Positions 6,281 through 14,028 of a stretch of DNA of 27,898 nt are shown here, piece after piece (the stretch's first letter is position 1; every line of letters begins with the position of its first letter). Source of the DNA: RGIG6353 sp045653035 (GTDB taxonomy: Bacteria; Bacillota; Clostridia; Oscillospirales; SIG627). The DNA lies in assembly GCA_045653035.1 (NCBI GenBank), contig JAZOLO010000002.1:1-27898 (forward strand). Reading direction: 5' to 3'. The notes below the pieces were generated by a model that saw only the letters and a list, made by a program, of their open reading frames with translations, searched no databases and was not told the origin of the DNA. A program made the position numbers and the translations under genes.

Positions 6281-9265
6281 CTATTCTGTTCTGAGGGCTA
6301 CTACAGGGTCCTTCTTCGCCGCACTTCTCGATGGAATAATTCCCGAGAAGAGGGTGAGGATAACGCTGATAGAAATAAGAACGAGAGCTACGGGCATGGG
6401 CAGGTATGCACTCAGTGTTGTAATACCTGTCAGTGCGTGGATAAGTGCATTGATGGGTATGCAAAGAAGATACGTCACTACGACGCCAAGTATTCCCGAG
6501 GCAAGTCCTATGAGAATGGTCTCGGCATTGAACAAAAGCGAAACGTCCTTTTTGGAAGCACCGATAGCACGGAGAATACCGATTTCTTTTGTTCTCTCCT
6601 GTACCGAAATAAGAGTTATAACGCCTATCATTATAGATGAAACGATAAGGGAAATTGCAACAAAGGCTATAAGCACGTAGGTTATAGTGTTTATAATGGT
6701 TGTAATAGAGGACATCATGATACCGATATAGTCGATATACTTAATTTGTTCAAGCTCGTCATGCCCCTTGTTGTATTCCGCAATAATTTCCTCTATAATA
6801 TCCTTGTTCTCAAAGCTTGATGCGTACAAGTTGATAGCCGAGGGACTGTCAAGGTCGAGTACGCCGAGACGTGTAAGATTGCTTTCAAGGGTCGCCGTGG
6901 AGAAATCCATAAGAGTATTAAAGTAGTTTGCAAAGTCCTCGTTCGTGGCAGAGGTGAGAACTGTGTCAAGCATCAGAGAAAGCTGACCTTCGGGAATGTC
7001 GATAAGCTGTTCCCTTACGGTGTCGGCATATTCTGCTTTGATTTCACCTGAAATTATCTCATACATTATGCGGTCAAGCTCAGAGTCGGGCATTCCTGCA
7101 AGGTATTCCACAACCTCGTCCTTTGAGATATTCATCTCTGACGTTACCGAGTCGAGCATGGCGTTTTCAATATCCTCTCTCGTCATAATGCCCAGTATTC
7201 CCTCAACCTTGGAGTTTATAAGAGCATCGTCGGGGATACTCATAATACTGATATAAAGCTCTGCTCTTTCCTTTTCGGAAAGCCTTGCTGTGTAGGAAAG
7301 GAATGCTTCCTTCTTCTTTTCATCAGACGATGTGTCGGCACTGTCACGGAAAAGCTTTCCTGTGAAGATGTCCTTGTCGGGACTCTCCTTCTGTGCCGTT
7401 ACCGCAGGTGAGTTTTTGGTGTTCTCCAAAACGTACTCGGTGAGAAGCGACGTATATGCAATAGTGCCTGTCAGCATGTGTGATTCACTGGTTTCAGAGG
7501 GTCTTATGATACCCGTGACCTTAAGAGGAAGGGCGTTTGAATAAAGGAGTCTGAGTCCCGTATCGCTGTCACGAAGGTCGGTATAAAGACCTGTTTTTTC
7601 GTCAAGGGCGTAGCACTCAGAGGGAAGAACAATTCTGTATTCCTTGGAGCATATTTCACGGTACGTCCAGCGTGAGTTGTTTCTTTCGAGCTCGGTTTCC
7701 TTTGATGCGGCGGTGATAATGCTACCTACCTGCTCCTCGGTGGTAAGACCGAGAGCGTAAAGGGTTATATCGTCAAGCTCATGGTTTTTATCAACTACAA
7801 GAAGAATTTCATCGTAGCTTTTTGGCCATGCACCGTAAACAAGCTCATACTGCTCGTTAATGAGGGGATTTATAATCTCGCCGTTCTTGCCTGGGAGTAT
7901 CTCCTGCCAAAGCTTGATACCCGCAGACATGGGAGAGAACATACTCATCATAGAGCCGCTTCTTTGCATCTCCTCGTTTGCCGAAATCATAGAGGAGAAG
8001 TCCACCTTCATGTATTTGAGTGCAAGCTCCTGTAAAAGACTTTGAGTATCCGAACATATCACCTTTCCGTCGGCACTTTCGGTATACACGGGAAGTGTGA
8101 GATTGTAGCTGTACTGTATTCCGCTGAGGGCGGGTGCGAGTCTTCCCTCGGGGTCACTCTTCTCTTTTTCTATAAACTCCTTGAAGGCACGAAGGTCGTT
8201 TTTTGAGGTCTCCACGCTGTTCATGGACTCAATTATGTTATAAAGGGCAGGCTTTACGTAGATAGCGTCAAGCTCATGCTCGACACCTTCTGCCGAAATT
8301 CCCATGAAGGTTTGCATGAGGGTGGAGAGGTCAACTACCTCCTCCTCAACGGTCAGGGGATATGACGAAAGGGCATCCTCCTGTACCTCGTCAATGTAGG
8401 TGGTAAATCCCTCGGAAAGGGCGTAAATAAGTGCAATTCCTATAATACCGATAGAGCCTGCAAAGGCTGTAAGGATTGTTCTCGCCTTTTTGGTGAAAAG
8501 GTTTTTAAGGGAAAGGGAGAAGGAGGTTTTGAGAGTCATGGTGGGCTTCTTCGAGTTCTCGTCAGCTCTCTTTTCTGTCGCCTCCTCGGTGCAGGGCATG
8601 GAATCTCCCGTAATCTTGCCGTCAAGCATATTTATTATTCTGGTTGAATAACGCTCGGCAAGGTCGGGATTGTGGGTAACCATGATAACGAGGCGGTCCT
8701 TTGATATCTCCTTGAGTATCTCCATAACCTGTACGCTTGTTTCGGTATCAAGTGCACCTGTGGGCTCGTCGGCAAGAATGATATCGGGATTATTTACAAG
8801 AGCACGGGCAATAGCAACTCTCTGCATCTGACCGCCCGACATCTCGGCAGGACGCTTGTATATCTGCTCGGAAAGACCTACTCTGTCAAGCACCTCAAGG
8901 GCACGGCGACGGCGTTCTGCCTTGGATACTCCCGACAGGGTGAGTGCAAGCTCAACGTTTTGTAAAACGCTCTGGTGAGGAATAAGGTTATAGCTCTGAA
9001 AAACGAAGCCGATGGAGTGATTTCGGTAGGTGTCCCAGTTGCGGTCGTCAAAGTTCTTGGTGGACTTTCCGTTGATGATGAGGTCGCCCTCTGAAAAACG
9101 GTCAAGACCTCCGATAATATTCAGCATGGTAGTCTTACCGCAGCCCGACGGGCCGAGAATGGACACGAATTCACTCTTTCTGAAAACAAGGTCAATGCCA
9201 CGAAGCGCTTCCACCTTGCCCGTTCCTGCAGGGTAATCCTTTTTTATTCCTATAAGCTTAAGCAT
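6281..9265 (-). CDS. ABC transporter ATPase-permease fusion, MacB/FtsX type
   Basis: This 994-residue protein fuses an ATPase to an FtsX-like permease. ATPase: Walker A GPSGCGKTT 38-46, Q-loop Q90, signature MSGGQMQR 142-149, Walker B ILADEP 163-168, switch His 198. A first membrane helix (about 260-285) is followed by an extracytoplasmic domain of roughly 560 residues and then three C-terminal helices with the FtsX domain; TKEIGILRAIGA is the conserved cytoplasmic loop. MacB is about 650 residues, so the outer domain is much enlarged. This class generally performs extracytoplasmic mechanotransmission or peptide/antibiotic export; the substrate is unknown. The ATG follows GAGG with good spacing. 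The stop lies just beyond repeat copy 1. Confidence 0.92.
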   Translation of the reverse strand: MLKLIGIKKDYPAGTGKVEALRGIDLVFRKSEFVSILGPSGCGKTTMLNIIGGLDRFSEGDLIINGKSTKNFDDRNWDTYRNHSIGFVFQSYNLIPHQSVLQNVELALTLSGVSKAERRRRALEVLDRVGLSEQIYKRPAEMSGGQMQRVAIARALVNNPDIILADEPTGALDTETSVQVMEILKEISKDRLVIMVTHNPDLAERYSTRIINMLDGKITGDSMPCTEEATEKRADENSKKPTMTLKTSFSLSLKNLFTKKARTILTAFAGSIGIIGIALIYALSEGFTTYIDEVQEDALSSYPLTVEEEVVDLSTLMQTFMGISAEGVEHELDAIYVKPALYNIIESMNSVETSKNDLRAFKEFIEKEKSDPEGRLAPALSGIQYSYNLTLPVYTESADGKVICSDTQSLLQELALKYMKVDFSSMISANEEMQRSGSMMSMFSPMSAGIKLWQEILPGKNGEIINPLINEQYELVYGAWPKSYDEILLVVDKNHELDDITLYALGLTTEEQVGSIITAASKETELERNNSRWTYREICSKEYRIVLPSECYALDEKTGLYTDLRDSDTGLRLLYSNALPLKVTGIIRPSETSESHMLTGTIAYTSLLTEYVLENTKNSPAVTAQKESPDKDIFTGKLFRDSADTSSDEKKKEAFLSYTARLSEKERAELYISIMSIPDDALINSKVEGILGIMTREDIENAMLDSVTSEMNISKDEVVEYLAGMPDSELDRIMYEIISGEIKAEYADTVREQLIDIPEGQLSLMLDTVLTSATNEDFANYFNTLMDFSTATLESNLTRLGVLDLDSPSAINLYASSFENKDIIEEIIAEYNKGHDELEQIKYIDYIGIMMSSITTIINTITYVLIAFVAISLIVSSIMIGVITLISVQERTKEIGILRAIGASKKDVSLLFNAETILIGLASGILGVVVTYLLCIPINALIHALTGITTLSAYLPMPVALVLISISVILTLFSGIIPSRSAAKKDPVVALRTE

Positions 9266-9293
9266 TTTATTTCCTCTTTCTCTTAGTTCTTTT

Positions 9294-9322
9294 ACTGTAT
9301 TATACTATATTTTACCTGTCAA
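9294..9322 (-). promoter_or_regulatory. Putative promoter of the ABC ATPase-permease gene
   Basis: On the minus strand a perfect TTGACA (9322-9317) is followed after 17 bp by TACAGT (9299-9294). A perfect TATAAT also lies at 9304-9299, but only 12 bp from TTGACA. The combination supports a promoter here, about 30-50 bp upstream of the ATG at 9265, although which -10 is used is unclear. Confidence 0.5.
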
Positions 9323-9360
9323 AATATGAAAAATTTTTTAATTTTTAAAGAAAAAGGAGT

Positions 9361-9699
9361 TTATTTTTTTTGCTTTGCAAATATACCCATAACCCCTGCA
9401 CTCACAAGGAGGACTCCGAAGATGACGGACAGAGCTTTTCCGTGAAGCACGCTCGCAAGACCTGCCCCGAGAAAGGTGCCTATTATACCCGTCAGCGAGA
9501 AAAGGAGCACCGCCGAAAAGGATATTCTTTTTTTGAGTGTATTCACTACCGCCGCCGCAAGGGAGGCGGCAATAAAGAATATGAGGTTAAGCCCCTGTGC
9601 CTCTCCCTGTGGCATATCCTTTAGGAGTGTGAGATAAAGAATGTAAAGTCCTCCCGAGCCGACTCCAAGTCCCGTGAGGACGGCTATAATAAAGCTCAT
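9361..9699 (-). CDS. TSUP (TauE/SafE) family half-transporter, C-terminal half
   Basis: This 112-residue membrane protein has about four hydrophobic segments and starts with the motif TGLGVGSGGLYILYLT, which corresponds to the glycine-rich first helix of a TSUP repeat. Full-length TSUP (DUF81) transporters are about 250 residues and consist of two such repeats; here the second repeat is its own gene. Its ATG overlaps the stop of the upstream half-gene as ATGA (9696-9699), so the two chains are probably made together and form one transporter. TSUP members move sulfite, sulfoacetate or other organic anions; the substrate here is unknown. Confidence 0.85.
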   Translation of the reverse strand: MSFIIAVLTGLGVGSGGLYILYLTLLKDMPQGEAQGLNLIFFIAASLAAAVVNTLKKRISFSAVLLFSLTGIIGTFLGAGLASVLHGKALSVIFGVLLVSAGVMGIFAKQKK

Positions 9700-10061
9700 C
9701 CGAAAATCCTCCCGACTCCGCCCACTATTACAAGGACGGCAAAAAGCTTTTTAAGAAAGCTTCCCTTGACCTTTGACAGAATAAGACTTCCCGCCGCACC
9801 GCCGAGAACTGCGGGGAGAAAGGCGGTTTTAAAAAAGCGGGGGAGAAGGTCGGGGGTGAGTGTGCCGTTTTTTAGATATAAGAAAAGGCTGACAAAAGAA
9901 AGTATCAGCACCGTCATGTTTGTGGTGGCAAAGGTTTTGTCGGCAGGAAATGCGAGGCGGGTGAGAAGAAACACAAGAAGGACACCGCCTCCCGTTCCCG
10001 CAAGTCCGTTTATAAAGCCTGCAAAAAAGCCCACACTAAGATAAAGCAAAAGTCTTTTCAT
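9696..10061 (-). CDS. TSUP (TauE/SafE) family half-transporter, N-terminal half
   Basis: This 121-residue membrane protein carries NGLAGTGGGVLLVFLL near residues 19-34, the hallmark glycine-rich motif of the first TSUP repeat, followed by the TNMTVLILSFVS segment typical of helix 2-3 regions. It has about four membrane segments. With the overlapping downstream gene (ATGA) it makes up the length of one normal TSUP protein. The intact ATGA overlap and clean reading frames argue that the split is a real gene arrangement rather than a sequencing frameshift. The ATG at 10061 has only a weak ribosome site (GGGAA 10-15 nt upstream), so the start is less certain than the frame. Confidence 0.85.
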   Translation of the reverse strand: MKRLLLYLSVGFFAGFINGLAGTGGGVLLVFLLTRLAFPADKTFATTNMTVLILSFVSLFLYLKNGTLTPDLLPRFFKTAFLPAVLGGAAGSLILSKVKGSFLKKLFAVLVIVGGVGRIFG

Positions 10062-10119
10062 AGACTTAGAGTTCCCGAAAAGCCCGTATTTTATTTGAGT
10101 AATTTTTTTACCTATTAAA

Positions 10120-10270
10120 AATTTATTTAGTTAGACTGAATATTTAGTATTACTTACTTGATCTTACTTGCTTGGTTTTTTTATTTAGTTTTATTTATTT
10201 AGTCTTACTAAATTAAGTTTTGTTTATTTAGTTTTATTAAACTTAGTTTTATTAAACTAAGTCTTGGTTA
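10120..10270. repeat. AT-rich degenerate repeat tract
   Basis: The 579-bp gap between the TSUP genes and hsdM begins with an AT-rich tract built of variants of TTTAGT/TTTATT. It contains ATTTAGT-CTT-ACTAAAT (10197-10213) and CTTAGTTT-TATT-AAACTAAG (10242-10261) as perfect palindromes, and TTTATTTAGTTTTATT occurs twice. No ORF with a ribosome site is visible. The rest, 10271-10440, shows nothing recognisable. Confidence 0.6.
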
Positions 10271-10445
10271 ACTCAAATTCTTTAAATATATCTTACAAAA
10301 AACGTTACTAAAAATCAAGATGATAATTGTAAATTTTACGTAAATTCGTAAATACTGGTTTTTAGCACAAGAAGTTTATCAGCACAATCGTTCAGAGAAA
10401 GCGTTAAATAAAACTATCTGACTTTAATGAAAAAGTGCAAAAACA

Positions 10446-10474
10446 TTGATTTAATATACAATATATGGTATAAT
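10446..10474 (+). promoter_or_regulatory. Sigma-A promoter of the hsdM-hsdS locus
   Basis: TTGATT (10446-10451) and a perfect TATAAT (10469-10474) are separated by 17 bp, and TGG immediately before the -10 makes it an extended -10 (TGnTATAAT). The predicted start near 10481 gives a leader of about 160 nt before the ATG at 10641. That leader is filled with the palindromes annotated at 10495-10618. Confidence 0.8.
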
Positions 10475-10494
10475 GAATTTAATTGTAAAGCAAT

Positions 10495-10618
10495 CAAATT
10501 CAGCGACGTAAATTCGTGACTGAATTTGCGATATGCCTTGCGGTGCGATATATTACTTCGTAATGCGATATACTCTCTAGAGCATAAATGCTCCAGAACA
10601 TAAATGTCCCTTCGGGAC
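10495..10618 (+). repeat. Palindrome-rich leader element before hsdM (GCGATAT repeats)
   Basis: Within 125 bp the leader holds a 9-bp stem CAAATTCAG/CTGAATTTG (10495-10503 with 10520-10528), three copies of GCGATAT (10528-10534, 10545-10551, 10565-10571) separated by small hairpins such as ATTAC-TTC-GTAAT (10552-10564), then GAGCAT-AA-ATGCTC (10580-10593) and GTCCC-TTC-GGGAC (10606-10618). All would be in the 5' untranslated RNA. The hsdM ribosome site AAGGAG (10625-10630) follows directly. Confidence 0.75.
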
Positions 10619-10640
10619 GAGAATAAGGAGAGAAAAAAAG

Positions 10641-12458
10641 ATGACGTATCTTGAAAAAGCCATAAAGGACGGATATGCATACTTAACGGGAGAAGACAGC
10701 AGAGCAAAAATAACGTATCTCACGTCAAATAATCACGTTGAAAGCTTTAATAACCCTGAAGAAAAGGTTAGGGCTGAATTATGGGCAGAGCTTATATACA
10801 GATACGAATATCCTGTGAACCGTATAAAAATTGCAGTTCCCGTACTTAATGACACAGCCGATATAGTGATATTTTCAGACGATGACTGCCGTCGTCCGTA
10901 TGCAGTTGCAGAATGCAGATGCGACGGAATAACAGACGCTGAATTTTCACAGGCAGTTGAGCGAGGTGTGGAAAATGCAGTATGGTCGAAAATTCGAGCT
11001 GAATACGTAGTTATAGTTGCAGGTGCAACAAGGTGTGTTCTTGACGTGTCGGGAAAATTCGATAGTAAAGAACGTGAGCAGAACGCTGTCGCCGATTTGC
11101 CCAAGGCGTACGGAAACCCTCAGGAGTTTCGCTTCCACAAGGGCGGAGTAAACGAAAAGGGAGAAGCCGTATCGGATATATCCCCTGTAGCAAGGGAAGA
11201 CTTGATAAGTGCTATTAAAAAATGCCACCAAACACTTTGGGGAGGAGGCCGTCTCTCTCCGCCGTCAGCCTTTGGAGAGCTTTGTAAGCTTATCTTTGTA
11301 AAAATAAGCGACGAACAAAAACCACGTCCTGACGGAGAACCGTATGAATTTCAAATAAAGACACACGAACCGTCAGCCACTCTTGCCGCACGTATAAACG
11401 CACTGTACGACGAGCAGAAGAAAAAAGACCCCGAGGTTTTTACGGAGTCTATAAAAATAGACAGCAGAGTACTCAGAACGGTAGTTTCTCACCTTGAAGC
11501 TATTAACCTCAACCAGACGGACTTGGACGTAAAGGGAGTAGCCTTTGAGCAATTTATGGACGGCTTCTTTAAGGGAGATTTCGGACAGTATTTCACACCC
11601 CGTCCTATCATTGAGTTTTGCGTTCGTATGATGAAGCCCGAAGAGGACTCCGACGTGCTTGACCCTGCATGCGGTTCAGGAGGCTTTCTGCTTCATTCAC
11701 TCGACTATATGAGAAATAAAGCTGAAATATATTACAAAAAGGGTACGGTAGAGTATTTTAATTACTGGCACGATTTTGCAGAAAAACACCTTTTCGGAAT
11801 TGAAATAAACGACGAAATTGCACGCGTAGCAAAAATGAATATGATAGTGCATGATGACGGACATACGAACGTTATCAGCCACGACGCACTGGACAGCATA
11901 GAAAAGATGCATGAGCGTAATGCGGGCTTTGACGAGAACCGTTTCGATTTGATACTTACAAACCCGCCCTTCGGCTCTAAGGTCAGCCTTGAGGAGAAGC
12001 CTTATCTTTCCTCCTATGAGCTTGGAAAGGTTACTGATGCAAAGGGCAAGGACAAGCCTCGTAAAAATCAAAGCTCAGAGGTTCTCTTTATTGAACGAAT
12101 TTATCAGTTCTTAAAATCGGGAACAGGCAAAGCCGCCATTGTTTTACCCGACGGAATTTTGACTAACAGCTCTATGCAATACGTTCGTGATTTTATTCTT
12201 AAAAAATTCCAGCTTCTTGCAGTAGTGAGTCTTCCCCAATGTGCATTTGCACATTTCGGTGCAGGAGTAAAGGCATCAATTATATTTCTCCGTAAAAGGA
12301 ACGCTGACGAAAAGCCCGACGAAAACGAAGCTATCTTTATGGCATCACCCGAGCTTATCGGCTATGACGCTACAGGCAGAAAAACGGACTCTCAGCTTGA
12401 TGAAATTGTCTTGAAATACGAGGAATTTCAAAAGGACTCAAAGCCTTTTTTTGCATAA
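10641..12458 (+). CDS. N6-adenine DNA methylase with HsdR-N-like domain
   Basis: This 605-residue protein is the modification subunit of a type I-like or BcgI-like restriction-modification system. Residues about 1-140 resemble the HSDR_N_2 nuclease-type domain: EEKVRAELW at 40-48, D74 in TADIVIF and the block AECRC at 90-94, where E91-x-R93 replaces the usual ExK. Then comes an HsdM N-terminal helical domain (about 185-300) and the methylase domain with FGQYFTPRPI (314-323), SAM motif DPACGSGG (341-348) and catalytic NPPF (441-444). AAGGAG lies 10 nt before the ATG. The stop follows a T7 run, and the specificity gene is in the -1 frame. No separate hsdR lies in the window. Confidence 0.92.
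   Translation: MTYLEKAIKDGYAYLTGEDSRAKITYLTSNNHVESFNNPEEKVRAELWAELIYRYEYPVNRIKIAVPVLNDTADIVIFSDDDCRRPYAVAECRCDGITDAEFSQAVERGVENAVWSKIRAEYVVIVAGATRCVLDVSGKFDSKEREQNAVADLPKAYGNPQEFRFHKGGVNEKGEAVSDISPVAREDLISAIKKCHQTLWGGGRLSPPSAFGELCKLIFVKISDEQKPRPDGEPYEFQIKTHEPSATLAARINALYDEQKKKDPEVFTESIKIDSRVLRTVVSHLEAINLNQTDLDVKGVAFEQFMDGFFKGDFGQYFTPRPIIEFCVRMMKPEEDSDVLDPACGSGGFLLHSLDYMRNKAEIYYKKGTVEYFNYWHDFAEKHLFGIEINDEIARVAKMNMIVHDDGHTNVISHDALDSIEKMHERNAGFDENRFDLILTNPPFGSKVSLEEKPYLSSYELGKVTDAKGKDKPRKNQSSEVLFIERIYQFLKSGTGKAAIVLPDGILTNSSMQYVRDFILKKFQLLAVVSLPQCAFAHFGAGVKASIIFLRKRNADEKPDENEAIFMASPELIGYDATGRKTDSQLDEIVLKYEEFQKDSKPFFA
12446..12452 (+). other. Possible -1 frameshift site joining hsdM to hsdS
   Basis: The seven T residues read T TTT TTT in the hsdM frame (third base of CCT, then TTT TTT), followed by GCA TAA. 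This is the canonical slippery pattern X XXY YYZ. Slipping back one base gives TGC ATA ACC CCC GAC GTG CAA, open into the hsdS frame. The hsdS GTG has no ribosome site. It could be programmed, a phase-variable homopolymer, or an assembly indel. Confidence 0.45.
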
Positions 12459-12466
12459 CCCCCGAC

Positions 12467-13879
12467 GTGCAAGACCTTTGCGTCTTTGCTGTCAATCGGG
12501 GGGCTATAAAGAAACGCTTTGACACAAACTACAATCTTCCAAAAAATACTTTTTTTGAAAATAAATTGCGTACAAGGTTTGGTGACAGTGTAAAATCACT
12601 TGGCGAAATTGCCGACGTAATATGCGGTCCTTTTGGCAGTGCGATAAAAAATACTGATTACCAAGAAACAGGTATTCCTTTGGTTCGTATAACAAACATA
12701 TCAAAGGAAGGCTATATGAATTATGACGATTTGATTTATATATCAGAAGAACTTGGCAACAGCTTAAACAGAACTCAAGTATCGTCAGGAGATATTGTTA
12801 TTTCCCAAAGAGGCTCTTTGGGACAATGTGCAATTATAGACGACACTTATGAAAAATTAAACATTTCTGCAAACATAATTGCTATAAAGAATATCAAAGA
12901 ATGTTCAGCTACCTTTATCCGTGACTATCTTCATTCTAACCTTGCTAAAAAGCTCATTGAAAGAAACACAAGCGGGCAAGTTCAGCAAAAATTAACTACA
13001 CAAGATATATCGGATATCCTCATTCCTGTCGGCTGTGATGAAAAGCTTTTAACCAATATTATGTCAAATGCTTATTACTCATATAAAGAGAAGTTGAAAG
13101 AAGCCATTACTTTGCTTGAGGGAATTACTAAGTTTGTTCTCGAACAAGTAGATTTATTTTTGCAAACATCAAAACAACCCTTAGCGTATGCTATACCTTT
13201 TACTGAAATAAAAGGACGCATAGATGCAGACTTTTATTCCCAAAAATTTGCTAACTTAAGAAAACAGATTGATAATTCTAAATATGATGTTGTTACAATA
13301 GGAGAAATCAGTGAAAAGATAGTTACAGGCTTTGCAGCAGGAAAACAAGATCAAGCAGATGATTTACCTGATAGATTAAGAGTTCCACATCTTCGTCCGT
13401 TTAACATTACTAAAGCAGGGGAATTATCATTTGAAACAAAAAAGTACGTTCCTAAAGACGCTTTAAGAAATACTGACTACTGCATTAAAAATGAACTCAT
13501 TTTTAATAATACTAATTCTTCCGATTTGGTTGGTAAAACAACTGTATTCGAGGAGAACGTTTTATGTGCAACTTCTAATCATATGACACGTATTACAGTA
13601 AAACATGACATAAATCCACAGTATATTTCGGCATTTTTCAACGTATTACGCGAAATTGGTTATTGGAAATTATTATGTACCAATTTTAATAATCAAGCAG
13701 GAATAAATATTGATACCTTGAAAGAGGTAAGAATTCCGCTCCCTGAAAAATCGGTACAAGATAGAATTGCAAAAGAAATAATAAACCGAAGAGGTAAATC
13801 AAACTCTTTGCGTCAAGAAGCAGAACAGGAATGGCAGTCTGCAAAAGAGGAATTTGAAAAAGCTTTGCTTGGTGAATAA
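12467..13879 (+). CDS. hsdS: Type I-like restriction specificity subunit (HsdS)
   Basis: This 470-residue DNA-specificity subunit has two target recognition domains. TRD1 is about 45-200 (starts SLGEIADVICGPFGSAIK, with QRGSLGQ near 125), and TRD2 about 265-435 (starts TIGEISEKIVTGF). Each is followed by a helical spacer, with LKEAITLLEGITKFVLEQ in the middle and a final coiled stretch RQEAEQEWQSAKEEFEKALL. It selects the sequence methylated by the upstream methylase. The listed start is a GTG at 12467, 8 nt after the hsdM stop with no Shine-Dalgarno; the first in-frame ATG falls inside TRD1, so translation must begin earlier or arrive by frameshift. Its latter half is visibly more AT-rich than the neighbours, suggesting domain exchange or transfer. 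Confidence 0.88.
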   Translation: MQDLCVFAVNRGAIKKRFDTNYNLPKNTFFENKLRTRFGDSVKSLGEIADVICGPFGSAIKNTDYQETGIPLVRITNISKEGYMNYDDLIYISEELGNSLNRTQVSSGDIVISQRGSLGQCAIIDDTYEKLNISANIIAIKNIKECSATFIRDYLHSNLAKKLIERNTSGQVQQKLTTQDISDILIPVGCDEKLLTNIMSNAYYSYKEKLKEAITLLEGITKFVLEQVDLFLQTSKQPLAYAIPFTEIKGRIDADFYSQKFANLRKQIDNSKYDVVTIGEISEKIVTGFAAGKQDQADDLPDRLRVPHLRPFNITKAGELSFETKKYVPKDALRNTDYCIKNELIFNNTNSSDLVGKTTVFEENVLCATSNHMTRITVKHDINPQYISAFFNVLREIGYWKLLCTNFNNQAGINIDTLKEVRIPLPEKSVQDRIAKEIINRRGKSNSLRQEAEQEWQSAKEEFEKALLGE

Positions 13880-13968
13880 AGTAGTATAAAAAATTAGATT
13901 TTTATATTATTATTTTCACAAAACAGCTATCCGACAGAAAATAAAGCTGTAGGTCTTGAAAAATGCTC

Positions 13969-13997
13969 TTGACTTAAAGGCGTTTTCGCGGTAAAAT
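13969..13997 (+). promoter_or_regulatory. Sigma-A promoter of glyQS
   Basis: TTGACT (13969-13974) and TAAAAT (13992-13997) are separated by 17 bp. The start would be near 14004, giving a leader of about 25 nt to the ATG at 14029. That is too short to hold a T-box riboswitch, unlike many Bacillota glycyl-tRNA synthetase genes. Confidence 0.75.
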
Positions 13998-14028
13998 AGT
14001 ATATATTTTTATATAAAGGATGATGAAA

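Noticed and set aside
7781..8057. Several ORFs of 60-85 aa on both strands within the ABC ATPase-permease gene
   Set aside because: Shadows of a well-supported 994-residue gene; no ribosome sites or family features.
14020..14028. Upstream starts MMK for glyQS
   Set aside because: The ATGs at 14020 and 14023 overlap or directly abut the AAAGGA ribosome site that serves the ATG at 14029.
13880..14028. T-box riboswitch before the glycyl-tRNA synthetase gene
   Set aside because: The predicted promoter leaves a leader of only about 25 nt and no T-box sequence (such as GGTGGNACC) is visible.
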